Positions 6,754-13,861 are shown, counted from the stretch's first letter. The stretch: DNA of 22,096 nucleotides from Akkermansia muciniphila (GCA_945872195.1 CAMBZO010000004.1:1-22096), one strand, 5' to 3'. Notes: generated by a model from the letters alone, not told the origin. Translations and numbers: made by a program.

Positions 6754-7914
6754 ATGAGCGAACGACGGATTTACTACTTCGACAACAACGCCACCACGCG
6801 GGTCGCGCCGGAGGTTGTGGCGGCGATGATGCCCTTCTTCACGGACCTGTGGGGCAATGCCTCCAGCGCTTACTCCTTCGGCAATCAGGTGGTGAAAGAC
6901 TTGGATCTCGCCCGCGAGCAGGTTGCCGCGCTCATCGGTGCGGACCCGCGCGAGATCGTCTTCACAAGCTGTGGCACGGAGTCCAGCAACACCGCGATCC
7001 ACAGCGCGCTCGTCACGCAGCCGGGCAAGCGCCATGTGCTCACCACGGCGGTCGAGCACTCGGCGAACATCAAGTATTGCGAGTTCCTCAAGCGGCGGGG
7101 CCATGACGTGACCTTCCTGCCGGTCGAATCTGACGGCTCGCTGGATTTGCATCTGTTGGAAAAATCCATCCGGCCCGACACCGCCATCGTCTCCGTGATG
7201 TGGGCGAACAACGAGACAGGCGTCCTCTTTCCGCTGGAGGAGATCGCCGCCATCTGCCGCAGCAAGGGCGTGCTCTACCACACCGACGCGGTGCAGGTGC
7301 CCGGCAAACTCAAGGTGGACGTGGACGAGCTGGGCGTGGACTTCCTCTCGCTCTCTGCGCACAAGCTGCACGCCCCGAAGGGCGTGGGCCTGCTCTACTG
7401 CCGTTACACCGCTCCGTATCATGGGTATCTCCTCGGCGGCGGGCAGGAGAAAGCTAGGCGCGGCGGCACGGAGAACGTGCCCTACATCGTCGGGTTTGGG
7501 CGCGCCGCCGAACTGGCGCTGGCCTCGATCCACGACGAGAACACGCGCATCCGCGCGCTGCGCGACCGGCTGGAGCAGACGCTCCTCGCGACCATTCCCG
7601 ACACGAGCCGCAACGGTGGACGCGACGCGCGGCTCCCCAATACGAGCAACCTGGCCTTCGCCGGTTGCGAGGCGGAGGCGATTTTGCTGCTGCTGGACCG
7701 GGAAGGTATCTGCGTCTCCAGCGGCTCCGCCTGCACGACCGGCTCACTCGCGCCCAGCCATGTGCTGACGGCGATGGGCCTCACCCCGGCTCGCGCGAAG
7801 AGTTCCGTGCGCTTCAGCCTGGGCATTTACAACACGGCCGAGGAAGTGGACTGCCTGCTGGAGAAGCTTCCCCCCATCATCGCGCGCGTGCGCGGTGCGG
7901 CAGCCGCGGCCTGA
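6754..7914 (+). CDS. nifS: Cysteine desulfurase, NifS type
   Basis: The 386-residue PLP enzyme releases sulfur from cysteine as an enzyme-bound persulfide for Fe-S clusters or tRNA thiolation. It opens with YYFDNNATTRVAPEV. His102 (AVEHSANIK) stacks on the cofactor, and Lys204 (SAHKLHAPKG) forms the Schiff base. The persulfide Cys327 is in SSGSACTTGSLAPSHVL, a loop typical of the NifS/IscS group. The signature GGGQEKARRGGTENV is also present. No nif genes, IscU or SufE neighbours occur, so a general role is more likely than nitrogen fixation and the symbol reflects family only. A second desulfurase lies at 11542-12693. The 5' flank has two tandem CGCTGGC heptamers (6729-6742) and a weak promoter-like pair (TTGCGC at 6694, TAGACT at 6715). 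Confidence 0.9.
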   Translation: MSERRIYYFDNNATTRVAPEVVAAMMPFFTDLWGNASSAYSFGNQVVKDLDLAREQVAALIGADPREIVFTSCGTESSNTAIHSALVTQPGKRHVLTTAVEHSANIKYCEFLKRRGHDVTFLPVESDGSLDLHLLEKSIRPDTAIVSVMWANNETGVLFPLEEIAAICRSKGVLYHTDAVQVPGKLKVDVDELGVDFLSLSAHKLHAPKGVGLLYCRYTAPYHGYLLGGGQEKARRGGTENVPYIVGFGRAAELALASIHDENTRIRALRDRLEQTLLATIPDTSRNGGRDARLPNTSNLAFAGCEAEAILLLLDREGICVSSGSACTTGSLAPSHVLTAMGLTPARAKSSVRFSLGIYNTAEEVDCLLEKLPPIIARVRGAAAAA

Positions 7915-8012
7915 GCCAGCCAATTTCAGTTTGAGCTGCGGCCGGTTCGGGCTTGGTCAACTGCGCCGCAGTGCCGTTGCCTCGCCGGGTTTCATCGGCT
8001 CTACTTCACCGC

Positions 8013-8954
8013 ATGAACCCGTTGTTCCGCGCTCAACTTTTCGCCGCCGCCATGTTACTCCTTCCCCCCGTGCCGCTCGTGTCTGCTCAAATTACCCCCG
8101 ACTTTTCCGAGCCTTCGCCGCGCTTGCAGACTGTCGTGGACCTCGCAGTCGCTGAGGCGCGCAAGCAGTTTCCAAAACTTCAGGCCAGCCAGATCGCCGT
8201 CACGCTCGTGGACATGCGCGACCCGGCGAAGCCCGCGCGCGGCAGCCATCGCGGCGGCGAGCAGATTTACCCGGCCAGCGTCATCAAGCTCTTTTACCTC
8301 GCCGCCGCGCACCGCTGGATGGAGGAAGCCAAGCTCACCGACACGCCCGAGCTGCGCCGCGCGATGAGCGACATGATCGTCCACAGCTACAACGAGGCGA
8401 CGCACTACGTCCTCGACGTGCTCACCGGCACGACCAGCGGGCCGGAACTGCCCGAAGCGGAGATCAAGGAGTGGTTCGACAAGCGCAACGCCGTGAACCG
8501 CTACTTCGCCGGGCTGGGTTACCGCAACGTCGTCGCGCACAAGAAGCCCTGGTGTGAAGGCCCCTACGGGCGCGAGACGCAGGCCATCAAACTCTTCGAG
8601 CCCAAGCGCAACTTCCTTTCCACTGACGACACCGCGCGGCTCATGACGGAAATCGTCACCAGCAAGTGCGTCTCCACCAAGCGCAGCGGCGAGATGATGG
8701 GGCTGCTTAAACGAGCGTTGCCGGAGAAAGACCCGGACCCCGACGCCCAAGGCAAGTTCACCGGCTCCGCTCTGCCAGCGGGCGCGAAGCTCTGGTCCAA
8801 GGCCGGCTGGACGAGCCAGACCCGCCACGACTGCGCGTATGTGGAGTTGGCGGACGGGAGGAAGTTCGTGCTCGTCACCTTCACCGAAAGCCACGCCAGC
8901 GAACGCGGCATCCTCCACGCCGTCGCGCGCAAGGTGGTGGAGGAATTGAAGTAG
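8013..8954 (+). CDS. Secreted serine hydrolase, class A beta-lactamase-like
   Basis: The start is ATG at 8013, since MNPLFRAQLFAAAMLLLPPV and the following PLVSAQ form a signal peptide. The product has 313 residues. Motifs of the penicillin-binding/beta-lactamase fold are in order: Ser89-x-x-Lys92 (PASVIK), Ser125-x-Asn127 (HSYNEA), and a KTG-box equivalent written KAG (LWSKAGWTSQ). It belongs to the broad Beta-lactamase2 superfamily. An Omega-loop Glu166 equivalent could not be placed with confidence, so true beta-lactamase activity is doubtful; a peptidase or esterase acting in the periplasm is as likely. It is convergent with the cyclase gene, and both stop codons sit in one palindrome. 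Confidence 0.85.
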   Translation: MNPLFRAQLFAAAMLLLPPVPLVSAQITPDFSEPSPRLQTVVDLAVAEARKQFPKLQASQIAVTLVDMRDPAKPARGSHRGGEQIYPASVIKLFYLAAAHRWMEEAKLTDTPELRRAMSDMIVHSYNEATHYVLDVLTGTTSGPELPEAEIKEWFDKRNAVNRYFAGLGYRNVVAHKKPWCEGPYGRETQAIKLFEPKRNFLSTDDTARLMTEIVTSKCVSTKRSGEMMGLLKRALPEKDPDPDAQGKFTGSALPAGAKLWSKAGWTSQTRHDCAYVELADGRKFVLVTFTESHASERGILHAVARKVVEELK

Positions 8955-8980
8955 GACAAGCGTTCCGCTTGTTCTACTTC
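8948..8980. terminator. Palindrome holding the stop codons of two convergent genes
   Basis: GAAGTAGGACAAGCG (8948-8962) and CGCTTGTTCTACTTC (8966-8980) form a 15-bp inverted repeat with one mismatch (a G-T wobble) and a three-base loop TTC. The TAG of the serine hydrolase (8952-8954) is in the left arm. The TAG of the minus-strand cyclase (8974-8976) is in the right arm. The structure would act on transcripts from both sides, so a bidirectional terminator is likely. Its sequence plan resembles the palindrome at 11517-11547. Confidence 0.75.
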
Positions 8981-10893
8981 TCCGTTGCCTCCAGCCGCGC
9001 GACGGCTTCCAGCGCGGCGACGGTGAAGACCATCGGATACATCCGCTCGTAATACCACAGCTTGGCGAAGTAGAAGCCGATGGGTGCGGGCTGGGTCCAG
9101 GTGTCGTCCTCGACGCGGCGGAGAAGCCAATCAGTGGCGTGGCGAATTGAGTCGGCTGATTCGGCTGTCTGCTTCGAGAAGCGCGCCAGCGTTCCTGTCG
9201 CCAATGCGGTTTCCTCAACCGAAGAGCCGCCTTTAACACCGCCGCTCCACGAACCATCTGTCCTTTGAACCGAGAGAAGCCACATCAAGCCCGGACTGTC
9301 TGCGCGCGAGTGGTCCTTCGCCTGCAAATCGGCGAAAGCTCGCTGCACCTGAGTCGTTCCATAAGTCGGGTTTCCGTCGTCACTCTCGGATTGGTTGCCG
9401 AACCAGAGCGGCAACCATGTTCCGTCTTCATGCTGCGCCGTCTTCAAGAAACGCAACGCTTTGACGCTCGCCGAATTTGTTTGTGAGAGGGTCGTGGTCG
9501 GGAGTTCTCGCTGCCAAGCGAACCACGCCCGCAGCGCGTGCGCCGTGATGTCCGGGCTGCTGCGGTCGAAGGGCAGGTTCGTCCAACCGCGGCAGAAGGT
9601 CGGGATGCCGCCGTCCCGGTTTTGTAGGTCCAGCAGCCACTTCACACCCGCGATGGCTGCCTCGCGCACGCGCGGGCTTCTGTCGTCGAGTTGCTTCAGT
9701 GCCAGCAGCGCGCCCGCCGTGTCGTCCGCATCGGGGACGCCGCCGGGGAGGTCGGTCCAGGCCCAACCGCCGGGGGCGGCGTTCGTGTAGGGATGCACCG
9801 TGCGGTATTGCTGGCCGAGCAGCCAGTCGAGGATGCGTCCACGCTCCTCGGCGCTCATCACCTCGTGGATGCTCGGGCCAAGCGCGTTGACGGCGAGCGT
9901 CGTCACCCACGTCGCGAGGTTGGTGTCGATTGGCCAACTGCCGTCGGGGCGCATGGACTTGAGCAGGAACTCCACGCCACGGTGCGCGACGGGATGGTCC
10001 GCGTTGCCGCTGCCCGCGAGGCTCATGGTGACGAAGCTCGTGAGAGGCGTGGCTTCGAGAAAGCCGCCGCCGGGCGGTTGGATGCGCTCGAGCACGCGCA
10101 GGGTCTTGGCGCGCGCGCGGTCGCGCAGCAGGCGCGTGAGCGGGTTGCGCGTGGGCAGGTGGTGGTGCCGCACTTGCCCGATTGCGATGAGCGCGGGCAA
10201 CGCGTAGCTCACGACCGGCAGGCGCAGGGCGGCGAAGAACTTGTGCGGCAACGCGGCTAGCTCGAACGGAAGCTGGATGACGCGTCGCCAAGCCTTCTTG
10301 CCCTCGCCGAGCCGGCCGGCCAGCGCACACATCGTGAGGATGGGGACGGAGAAGGTGCGGTCCTTGCCGTAGCGGGCGATGATGGCGGCGATGAGGGAAT
10401 CAATTGCGAATCGCGAATTGCGAATTGCGAATTGGGCGTTCGGTTGGGCTTCTTGATCCTCCGCCGAAGAGTGCTCCGCCAGCCATGCCTCGGCCCGCCG
10501 CACCGTCTGCGGCCACTTCGCTTCCGCGCCGGGCACCGCGCCGAACGCGGCCCAGCCCAGCGCGGTCGTGCTGATGTTCGAGAAGCTCAGGACGGTGTCG
10601 CCCCAGCCGCCGTCGGGGTTCTGATGCTCGGCGAGCCAGTGGAGACCCGAGGTGATTGCGGAGTGCGGAGTGCGGAGTGCGGATTGCGGCTCGGGCTTAG
10701 CGTGGCGTTGCCACAGTTCGAGTGCGGTGACTGCGGTGGCCGTGGATAGAGCGCTGCTGGACAGCGCGCCTTCCCAGTGGCCATGCGGGCCGCGCTCGGC
10801 GAGCAGGGCGGCGCGGGCTTTTGCCAAGGCGCGTTCTAGCCGCGCGCGGTCAATCGCGGGCGCTGGGGCTTGGTTAGGTCCGGCGGGGGTCAC
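8974..10893 (-). CDS. Squalene-hopene cyclase-like triterpene cyclase
   Basis: The 639-residue product has the length of squalene-hopene cyclases. The catalytic-acid motif DADDT is at 388-392. QW-type repeats include PDGGWGDT (93-100), PDGSWPIDTN (316-325), GGWAWTDLPG (375-384), RDGGIPTFCRGW (426-437), EDGTWLPLWFGN (489-500) and TDGSWSGG (545-552). The C terminus (FYFAKLWYYERMYPMVF) resembles the family's conserved C-terminal motif. The enzyme would cyclise squalene or another linear polyprene through a protonated-alkene mechanism at the membrane. The product (hopene or another triterpene) cannot be told. The start is GTG at 10893, four bases after the tadA stop, which suggests coupling. Two 7-bp-period tracts add in-frame peptides at residues 69-80 (PQSALRTPHSAI) and 153-164 (AQFAIRNSRFAI). 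No other hopanoid gene is adjacent. Confidence 0.88.
   Translation of the reverse strand: MTPAGPNQAPAPAIDRARLERALAKARAALLAERGPHGHWEGALSSSALSTATAVTALELWQRHAKPEPQSALRTPHSAITSGLHWLAEHQNPDGGWGDTVLSFSNISTTALGWAAFGAVPGAEAKWPQTVRRAEAWLAEHSSAEDQEAQPNAQFAIRNSRFAIDSLIAAIIARYGKDRTFSVPILTMCALAGRLGEGKKAWRRVIQLPFELAALPHKFFAALRLPVVSYALPALIAIGQVRHHHLPTRNPLTRLLRDRARAKTLRVLERIQPPGGGFLEATPLTSFVTMSLAGSGNADHPVAHRGVEFLLKSMRPDGSWPIDTNLATWVTTLAVNALGPSIHEVMSAEERGRILDWLLGQQYRTVHPYTNAAPGGWAWTDLPGGVPDADDTAGALLALKQLDDRSPRVREAAIAGVKWLLDLQNRDGGIPTFCRGWTNLPFDRSSPDITAHALRAWFAWQRELPTTTLSQTNSASVKALRFLKTAQHEDGTWLPLWFGNQSESDDGNPTYGTTQVQRAFADLQAKDHSRADSPGLMWLLSVQRTDGSWSGGVKGGSSVEETALATGTLARFSKQTAESADSIRHATDWLLRRVEDDTWTQPAPIGFYFAKLWYYERMYPMVFTVAALEAVARLEATEK
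10402..10436. repeat. 7-bp-period repeat in the cyclase gene, second copy in protein order
   Basis: Five heptamers in a row: AATTGCG (10402), AATCGCG (10409), AATTGCG (10416), AATTGCG (10423) and AATTGGG (10430-10436). On the coding strand they read AQFAIRNSRFAI (residues 153-164). This interrupts the stretch between AEAWLAEHSS and DSLIAAIIARYG, where cyclases have a simple loop. The tract is AT-rich against a GC-rich gene. Confidence 0.87.
10654..10688. repeat. 7-bp-period repeat in the cyclase gene, first copy in protein order
   Basis: Five heptamers in a row: GATTGCG (10654), GAGTGCG (10661), GAGTGCG (10668), GAGTGCG (10675) and GATTGCG (10682-10688). The arrangement is symmetric, with two identical outer units around three identical inner units. 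They encode PQSALRTPHSAI (residues 69-80), between the helix ending LELWQRHAKP and the QW-containing segment beginning TSGLHWLAEH. Confidence 0.88.
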
Positions 10894-10897
10894 GCGG

Positions 10898-11413
10898 CTA
10901 GGCTACCGGGGGAAGTGCTTTCTTTTCACGCTCGTTCGCGGCGCGGCGTTCGGAGAAGAAACTCAGGAGCATGGCGCGGCACTCTTCCTCGCGGACGCCG
11001 CGCGTGATGTCGCACTGGTGGTTGAGGCCGGGGAATTGCAGCAGGTTCAACGCGCCGCCGGCCGCGCCGCCTTTCGCATCGCCGACGCCGAACACGACGC
11101 GGGGGAAGCGGACATGGACAATCGCGCCAGCGCACATGGGGCACGGCTCCTTCGTGACGTAGAGCGTGCAGTCGTTGAGCCGCCAGTCGCCGACGGCTTC
11201 CTCGGCCTGTGTGATGGCGAGCATCTCGGCGTGGGCGGTGGCGTCTTTGAGCAGCTCCACTTGATTGAACGCGCGGGCGATGATGCGGCCGTTCCGCACG
11301 ACGACGGCGCCGACGGGGACTTCCTCGGCTTCGTAGGCGCGGGCGGCGAGGCGGAGGGCTTCACCCATGAAGTAGCTGTCGCTGTGCAGGTCAATGATGG
11401 GCTCGTCAGTCAC
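10898..11413 (-). CDS. tadA: tRNA-specific adenosine deaminase
   Basis: The zinc-dependent enzyme converts A34 to inosine in the anticodon of tRNA-Arg(ACG). Zinc and catalytic residues are visible: His61-x-Glu63 (TAHAEMLAI) and Pro90-Cys91-x-x-Cys94 (EPCPMCAGAIVH). The segment PVGAVVVRNGRIIARAFN is typical. I chose GTG at 11413 (MTDEPIIDLHSDSYFMGEAL), giving 171 residues, because the family starts about 10-15 residues before the MGEAL/MRHAL helix. An ATG at 11368 is the alternative. The open frame extends further upstream, but that part has no TadA homology and reaches into the desulfurase gene. The 3' end is four bases from the cyclase start. Confidence 0.9.
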   Translation of the reverse strand: MTDEPIIDLHSDSYFMGEALRLAARAYEAEEVPVGAVVVRNGRIIARAFNQVELLKDATAHAEMLAITQAEEAVGDWRLNDCTLYVTKEPCPMCAGAIVHVRFPRVVFGVGDAKGGAAGGALNLLQFPGLNHQCDITRGVREEECRAMLLSFFSERRAANEREKKALPPVA

Positions 11414-11462
11414 GGTGGGAGGAGAGCATGAAGGAGGCCGAAGGGGCACGAAGGAAATCAGT

Positions 11463-11481
11463 TCGGAGCGCCGGGCTCCGA
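11463..11481. repeat. 7-bp hairpin between tadA and the second desulfurase
   Basis: TCGGAGC (11463-11469) and GCTCCGA (11475-11481) form a perfect 7-bp stem with loop GCCGG. It lies in the 128-bp gap between the desulfurase stop and the tadA start on the minus strand. A flanking stretch (about 11430-11455) also contains repeated GAAGG units. It may be part of a small REP-like repeat or an attenuating hairpin before tadA. Confidence 0.5.
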
Positions 11482-11516
11482 CCCGCGTTGCAGTGGGGAG
11501 AAGCGGAGTGCCAGCG

Positions 11517-11547
11517 ATGTAGGGCAGGCGTCCAGCCTGACCTACAT
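11517..11547. repeat. Palindrome overlapping the desulfurase stop codon
   Basis: ATGTAGGGCAGG (11517-11528) and CCTGACCTACAT (11536-11547) form a 12-bp inverted repeat with one mismatch. Read on the minus strand, the desulfurase ends ...HPM and its TAG stop (11544-11542) lies in the first arm. Position and plan match the palindrome at 8948-8980: an outer GTAGG, then CA-purine-GC, a short loop, and the mirror image. It probably acts as the terminator of the upstream desulfurase-amidotransferase unit. Confidence 0.7.
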
Positions 11548-12693
11548 GGGGTGCATCTCGCGGTGCGCTTGCTGCAATGCGGCGAGGAGTAGCTGCCAGT
11601 CGGCGGCCGTGGTTTCCCAGCCGGCGCTGAAGCGGAGGGCGCGGGCGGCTTCGGCGGGGGTGTAGCCCATCGCGGTGAGGACGGGGCTGGGTTCTTCTTT
11701 GCCGCTGGCGCACGCGGAGCCGGTGGAGACGGCGACGCCGAGCTTGTCGAGCTTCACGACCCAGCGGGTGCGGCAGTCCACCGCAGGCATCAGAATGGAA
11801 ATGGTATTCCACAATCGGGAAAACTTGGCTCCCACGATTTCCGTGCCGGGCAGTTCACAGAGCAAACGGTCGATGACGGCCTTTTGCATACCAGACTTGC
11901 GCATGAGGGCCGAAGAATGCGATTGGCTTTCAAAGTTCATGTCGCCTTCCCGCACTTGGAGCGCCGCCACCATAGCAAGCACCCCCGCCACATTCTCCGT
12001 TCCAGCCCGGCGGGCCTCTTCCTGAGACCCGCCGCGCAAGAGCGGCGTCACGCGGCCTTTTGCTGGGCACTTGAGAAAACCCACGCCGCGTGGCCCGCCA
12101 AATTTGTGCGCGCTGCCGCTGGCAAAATCGCATTCGCCAATGCCGTATGCACACAGTTTGCCGATCCACTGCACTGCATCGCAGAAGAACGGCACTTCCC
12201 GTTCTCGGCAGAGTTTGAGTGCCTCATTCCAGGGTTGGATAACGCCGGTTTCGTTGTTCGCAGCCATCACGGCGAGCAGGCCCGGGCGGCTGCGTTTCAG
12301 TTTCTTCGTGAGCCAATTCAAATCCACCACGCCGTCGCGGGTGACGGGGATGAGGCGGTGGCGCTTTGGGAAGTGGTGGCGGGCGGCTTCGGTCACGCAG
12401 GGGTGCTCAATAGCGGAGAGCCAGACTTCGGCGTCGGGCGGAAGCGTGCGCGCGGCGTGTTGGAAGACGGTGCTGGCGGACTCGGTCGCGCCGGAGGTGA
12501 AGACGAGGTCGAGGGCGTCGCAGCCGAGGAGGGCGGCGAGTTTTTGACGGGCTTCACTCAGGGCGGCGTCGGCACGGGCACCGAGGCGGTGGAGGCTGGA
12601 GGGGTTGCCGATGAAGCGCTCGGTCGCGGCCAGCCAAGCATCGCGTGCGGCGGGGTGGAGCGATGTCGTGGCGTTGTGGTCGAAGTAGAGCAC
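11542..12693 (-). CDS. Cysteine desulfurase family protein (second copy)
   Basis: This 383-residue PLP enzyme is related to, but clearly different from, the copy at 6754-7914. It opens MLYFDHNATTSLHP. His97 (AIEHPCV) is the cofactor-stacking residue, and Lys197 (SAHKFGGPRG) forms the Schiff base. Cys328 in STGSACASGKEEPSPVL is the persulfide cysteine. GGSQEEARRAGTENV is the conserved signature. It likely supplies sulfur for Fe-S clusters or tRNA modification. The start is GTG at 12693, three bases after the amidotransferase stop, so the pair is an operon. The middle of the gene, roughly 11790-12250, is visibly less GC-rich than its flanks. Residues about 250-270 (DMNFESQSHSSALMRKSG) differ from the alanine-rich helix common in the family. 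Confidence 0.9.
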   Translation of the reverse strand: MLYFDHNATTSLHPAARDAWLAATERFIGNPSSLHRLGARADAALSEARQKLAALLGCDALDLVFTSGATESASTVFQHAARTLPPDAEVWLSAIEHPCVTEAARHHFPKRHRLIPVTRDGVVDLNWLTKKLKRSRPGLLAVMAANNETGVIQPWNEALKLCREREVPFFCDAVQWIGKLCAYGIGECDFASGSAHKFGGPRGVGFLKCPAKGRVTPLLRGGSQEEARRAGTENVAGVLAMVAALQVREGDMNFESQSHSSALMRKSGMQKAVIDRLLCELPGTEIVGAKFSRLWNTISILMPAVDCRTRWVVKLDKLGVAVSTGSACASGKEEPSPVLTAMGYTPAEAARALRFSAGWETTAADWQLLLAALQQAHREMHPM

Positions 12694-12696
12694 GGG

Positions 12697-13440
12697 TCAC
12701 TTGCTCGCGCTGGCTTGGATGAAAGCGCGGAAAAGGTGGGCGAAGTGCGGGTAGCGGTCGTAGAGGCGCTCGGGGTGGAACTGGACGGATTGGAGGAAGG
12801 GGAGGTGCGACGGATCTTTCAGTTCCATCGCTTCGATGACGCCGTCGGTGGTGGTGCCGGTGACGCGAAGGGCGTCGGCGAGGCGGGCGACGGCTTGGTG
12901 GTGCGTGCTGTTCGTGCCGGTCTGCGTGGTGGCGAAGAGGGCGGCGAGTTGGGAGTCGGAGGCGAGAGTGACGTGGTGGACCAAATCGAACTTGCGCTCG
13001 ACTTGCTTGTGCGCGAGCGCACCGGGGAGTTGCGTGGGGATGTCCACGATGAGGGTGCCGCCGAGGGCGACGTTGAGCATTTGATGGCCGCGGCAGATGC
13101 AGAGAAGCGGTTTGCGCTGGCGGAAGATTTCCTTCACGAGAGCGAACTCCAATGCGTCGCGCGCGGGTTCCACTTCGCCGAGCTTCGCGGCCAATTCAGG
13201 TGGCGTGTCGGGTGCGTAGTGTTTGAGTTCGATGTCATCGCCGCCGGTGAGCAGCACACCGTCAGCACGGCGGAGGAGTTCGGCGATTTGGTCGTGTGTG
13301 GCGGTGACGGGGAGGACGAGGGGCATCCCGCCGGCGTCGTTGATGGCTTGCGTGTAGCGGTTCGAGAGACTGATCGAGGAGTCGGCAAACTCGACGCCGG
13401 CGGCCTGCTGGCAAGGGGTGACGAGGATGAGCGGGGGCAT
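12697..13440 (-). CDS. Class I glutamine amidotransferase, gamma-glutamyl-GABA hydrolase family
   Basis: The 247-residue product has a peptidase C26 / PuuD-like fold. The nucleophile is Cys116 in LLCICRGHQMLNVALGG, and the catalytic His222 and Glu224 lie in VQFHPER. The early motif DGVLLTGGDDI (60-70) is the glycine-rich turn of the family. Members hydrolyse gamma-glutamyl bonds, for example gamma-glutamyl-GABA in putrescine breakdown, but no other putrescine gene is nearby, so the substrate is open. The start is ATG at 13440. The upstream bases have no purine-rich ribosome site. It is followed after three bases by the second desulfurase. Confidence 0.88.
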   Translation of the reverse strand: MPPLILVTPCQQAAGVEFADSSISLSNRYTQAINDAGGMPLVLPVTATHDQIAELLRRADGVLLTGGDDIELKHYAPDTPPELAAKLGEVEPARDALEFALVKEIFRQRKPLLCICRGHQMLNVALGGTLIVDIPTQLPGALAHKQVERKFDLVHHVTLASDSQLAALFATTQTGTNSTHHQAVARLADALRVTGTTTDGVIEAMELKDPSHLPFLQSVQFHPERLYDRYPHFAHLFRAFIQASASK

Positions 13441-13452
13441 GGGAGATTTATA

Positions 13453-13531
13453 AGGAGAGCAGGAAATCAGGAGGGAGCGGCGCGGGGACGGCGTAAAAAC
13501 TCAGGTCTTTCAGCTGCCTTCTTGCTCTCCT
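13453..13531. repeat. Inverted pair of short repeats between two minus-strand genes
   Basis: AGGAGAGCAGGAA (13453-13465) and TTCTTGCTCTCCT (13519-13531) form a 13-bp inverted repeat with one mismatch, separated by 53 bases. The left side reads as heptamers AGGAGAG, CAGGAAA and TCAGGAG (13453-13473). The element fills most of the 108-bp gap between the hypothetical gene's stop and the amidotransferase start. It resembles the inverted heptamer pair at 17988-18038 in design but not in sequence. Confidence 0.6.
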
Positions 13532-13548
13532 AATGAAGTCCTGCCGCC

Positions 13549-13833
13549 TCATGACTCCTCGTCGAGGTTCGTTCCGGGGAAGCGGTCGTAAATCATCTTC
13601 TTCACGCGGGTCTCCTCGTCGGGGGGGAGGAGGCGGCGGTTGATGCGGCGGCGGACGGTGTCGAGTAGTTCGAGCCAGTCTTCGAGCGGGGGAGCTTTGA
13701 TGGGCTCCCAGTCTTCGGCGCGCTTGAGTTGGTGGAAGAAGAGCCACTCGCGACCGAAGCGGCGGGCAGAAATTTCTAGTTTGGTGCCGTCCTCGTTTTT
13801 GCGGGTCCAGCCGACTTCAGATTTGATGGCCAT
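13549..13833 (-). CDS. Conserved-looking hypothetical protein, 94 residues
   Basis: The product is MAIKSEVGWTRKNEDGTKLE followed by an aromatic segment (FGREWLFFHQLKRAEDWEP). A helical segment comes next (LEDWLELLDTVRRRINRRL), then a charged C terminus (PDEETRVKKMIYDRFPG). There is no signal peptide, transmembrane segment or cysteine. I do not recognise a domain. The composition is well balanced, the ATG start is clean and it sits in a minus-strand run between ispF and the amidotransferase, so it is probably a real small cytoplasmic protein. The opposite-strand frames are shadows. Confidence 0.7.
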   Translation of the reverse strand: MAIKSEVGWTRKNEDGTKLEISARRFGREWLFFHQLKRAEDWEPIKAPPLEDWLELLDTVRRRINRRLLPPDEETRVKKMIYDRFPGTNLDEES

Positions 13834-13840
13834 GGTTGGG

Positions 13841-13861
13841 GAAGTGAAGAGTGAAGAGTTG
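13841..13861. repeat. Short 7-bp-period repeat upstream of the hypothetical gene
   Basis: Heptamers GAAGTGA (13841-13847), AGAGTGA (13848-13854) and AGAGTTG (13855-13861) lie in the 72-bp gap between the ispF stop and the start of the small hypothetical gene. This is the smallest and most degenerate of the clear tracts. Confidence 0.55.

Noticed and set aside
6340..7533. Minus-strand open frame of 397 codons
   Set aside because: Antisense to holB and the NifS-type desulfurase. The composition is typical of a shadow frame.
6754..7914. Nitrogen-fixation locus
   Set aside because: The desulfurase is NifS-like in sequence, but no nifU, nifHDK or other nif gene is adjacent.
8974..10893. Hopanoid biosynthesis cluster
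   Set aside because: Only the cyclase-like gene is present. No squalene synthase, hpn gene or radical-SAM HpnH lies nearby.
11414..11812. Upstream extension of the tadA frame
   Set aside because: It overlaps the desulfurase 3' end on the same strand in another frame and has no deaminase homology. The GTG at 11413 fits the family start.
11884..13533. Plus-strand open frame of 549 codons
   Set aside because: It lies antisense to the desulfurase and amidotransferase genes, both of which have complete catalytic motifs. Its translation is rich in Arg, Val and Glu without any motif, as expected for a mirror frame in GC-rich DNA.
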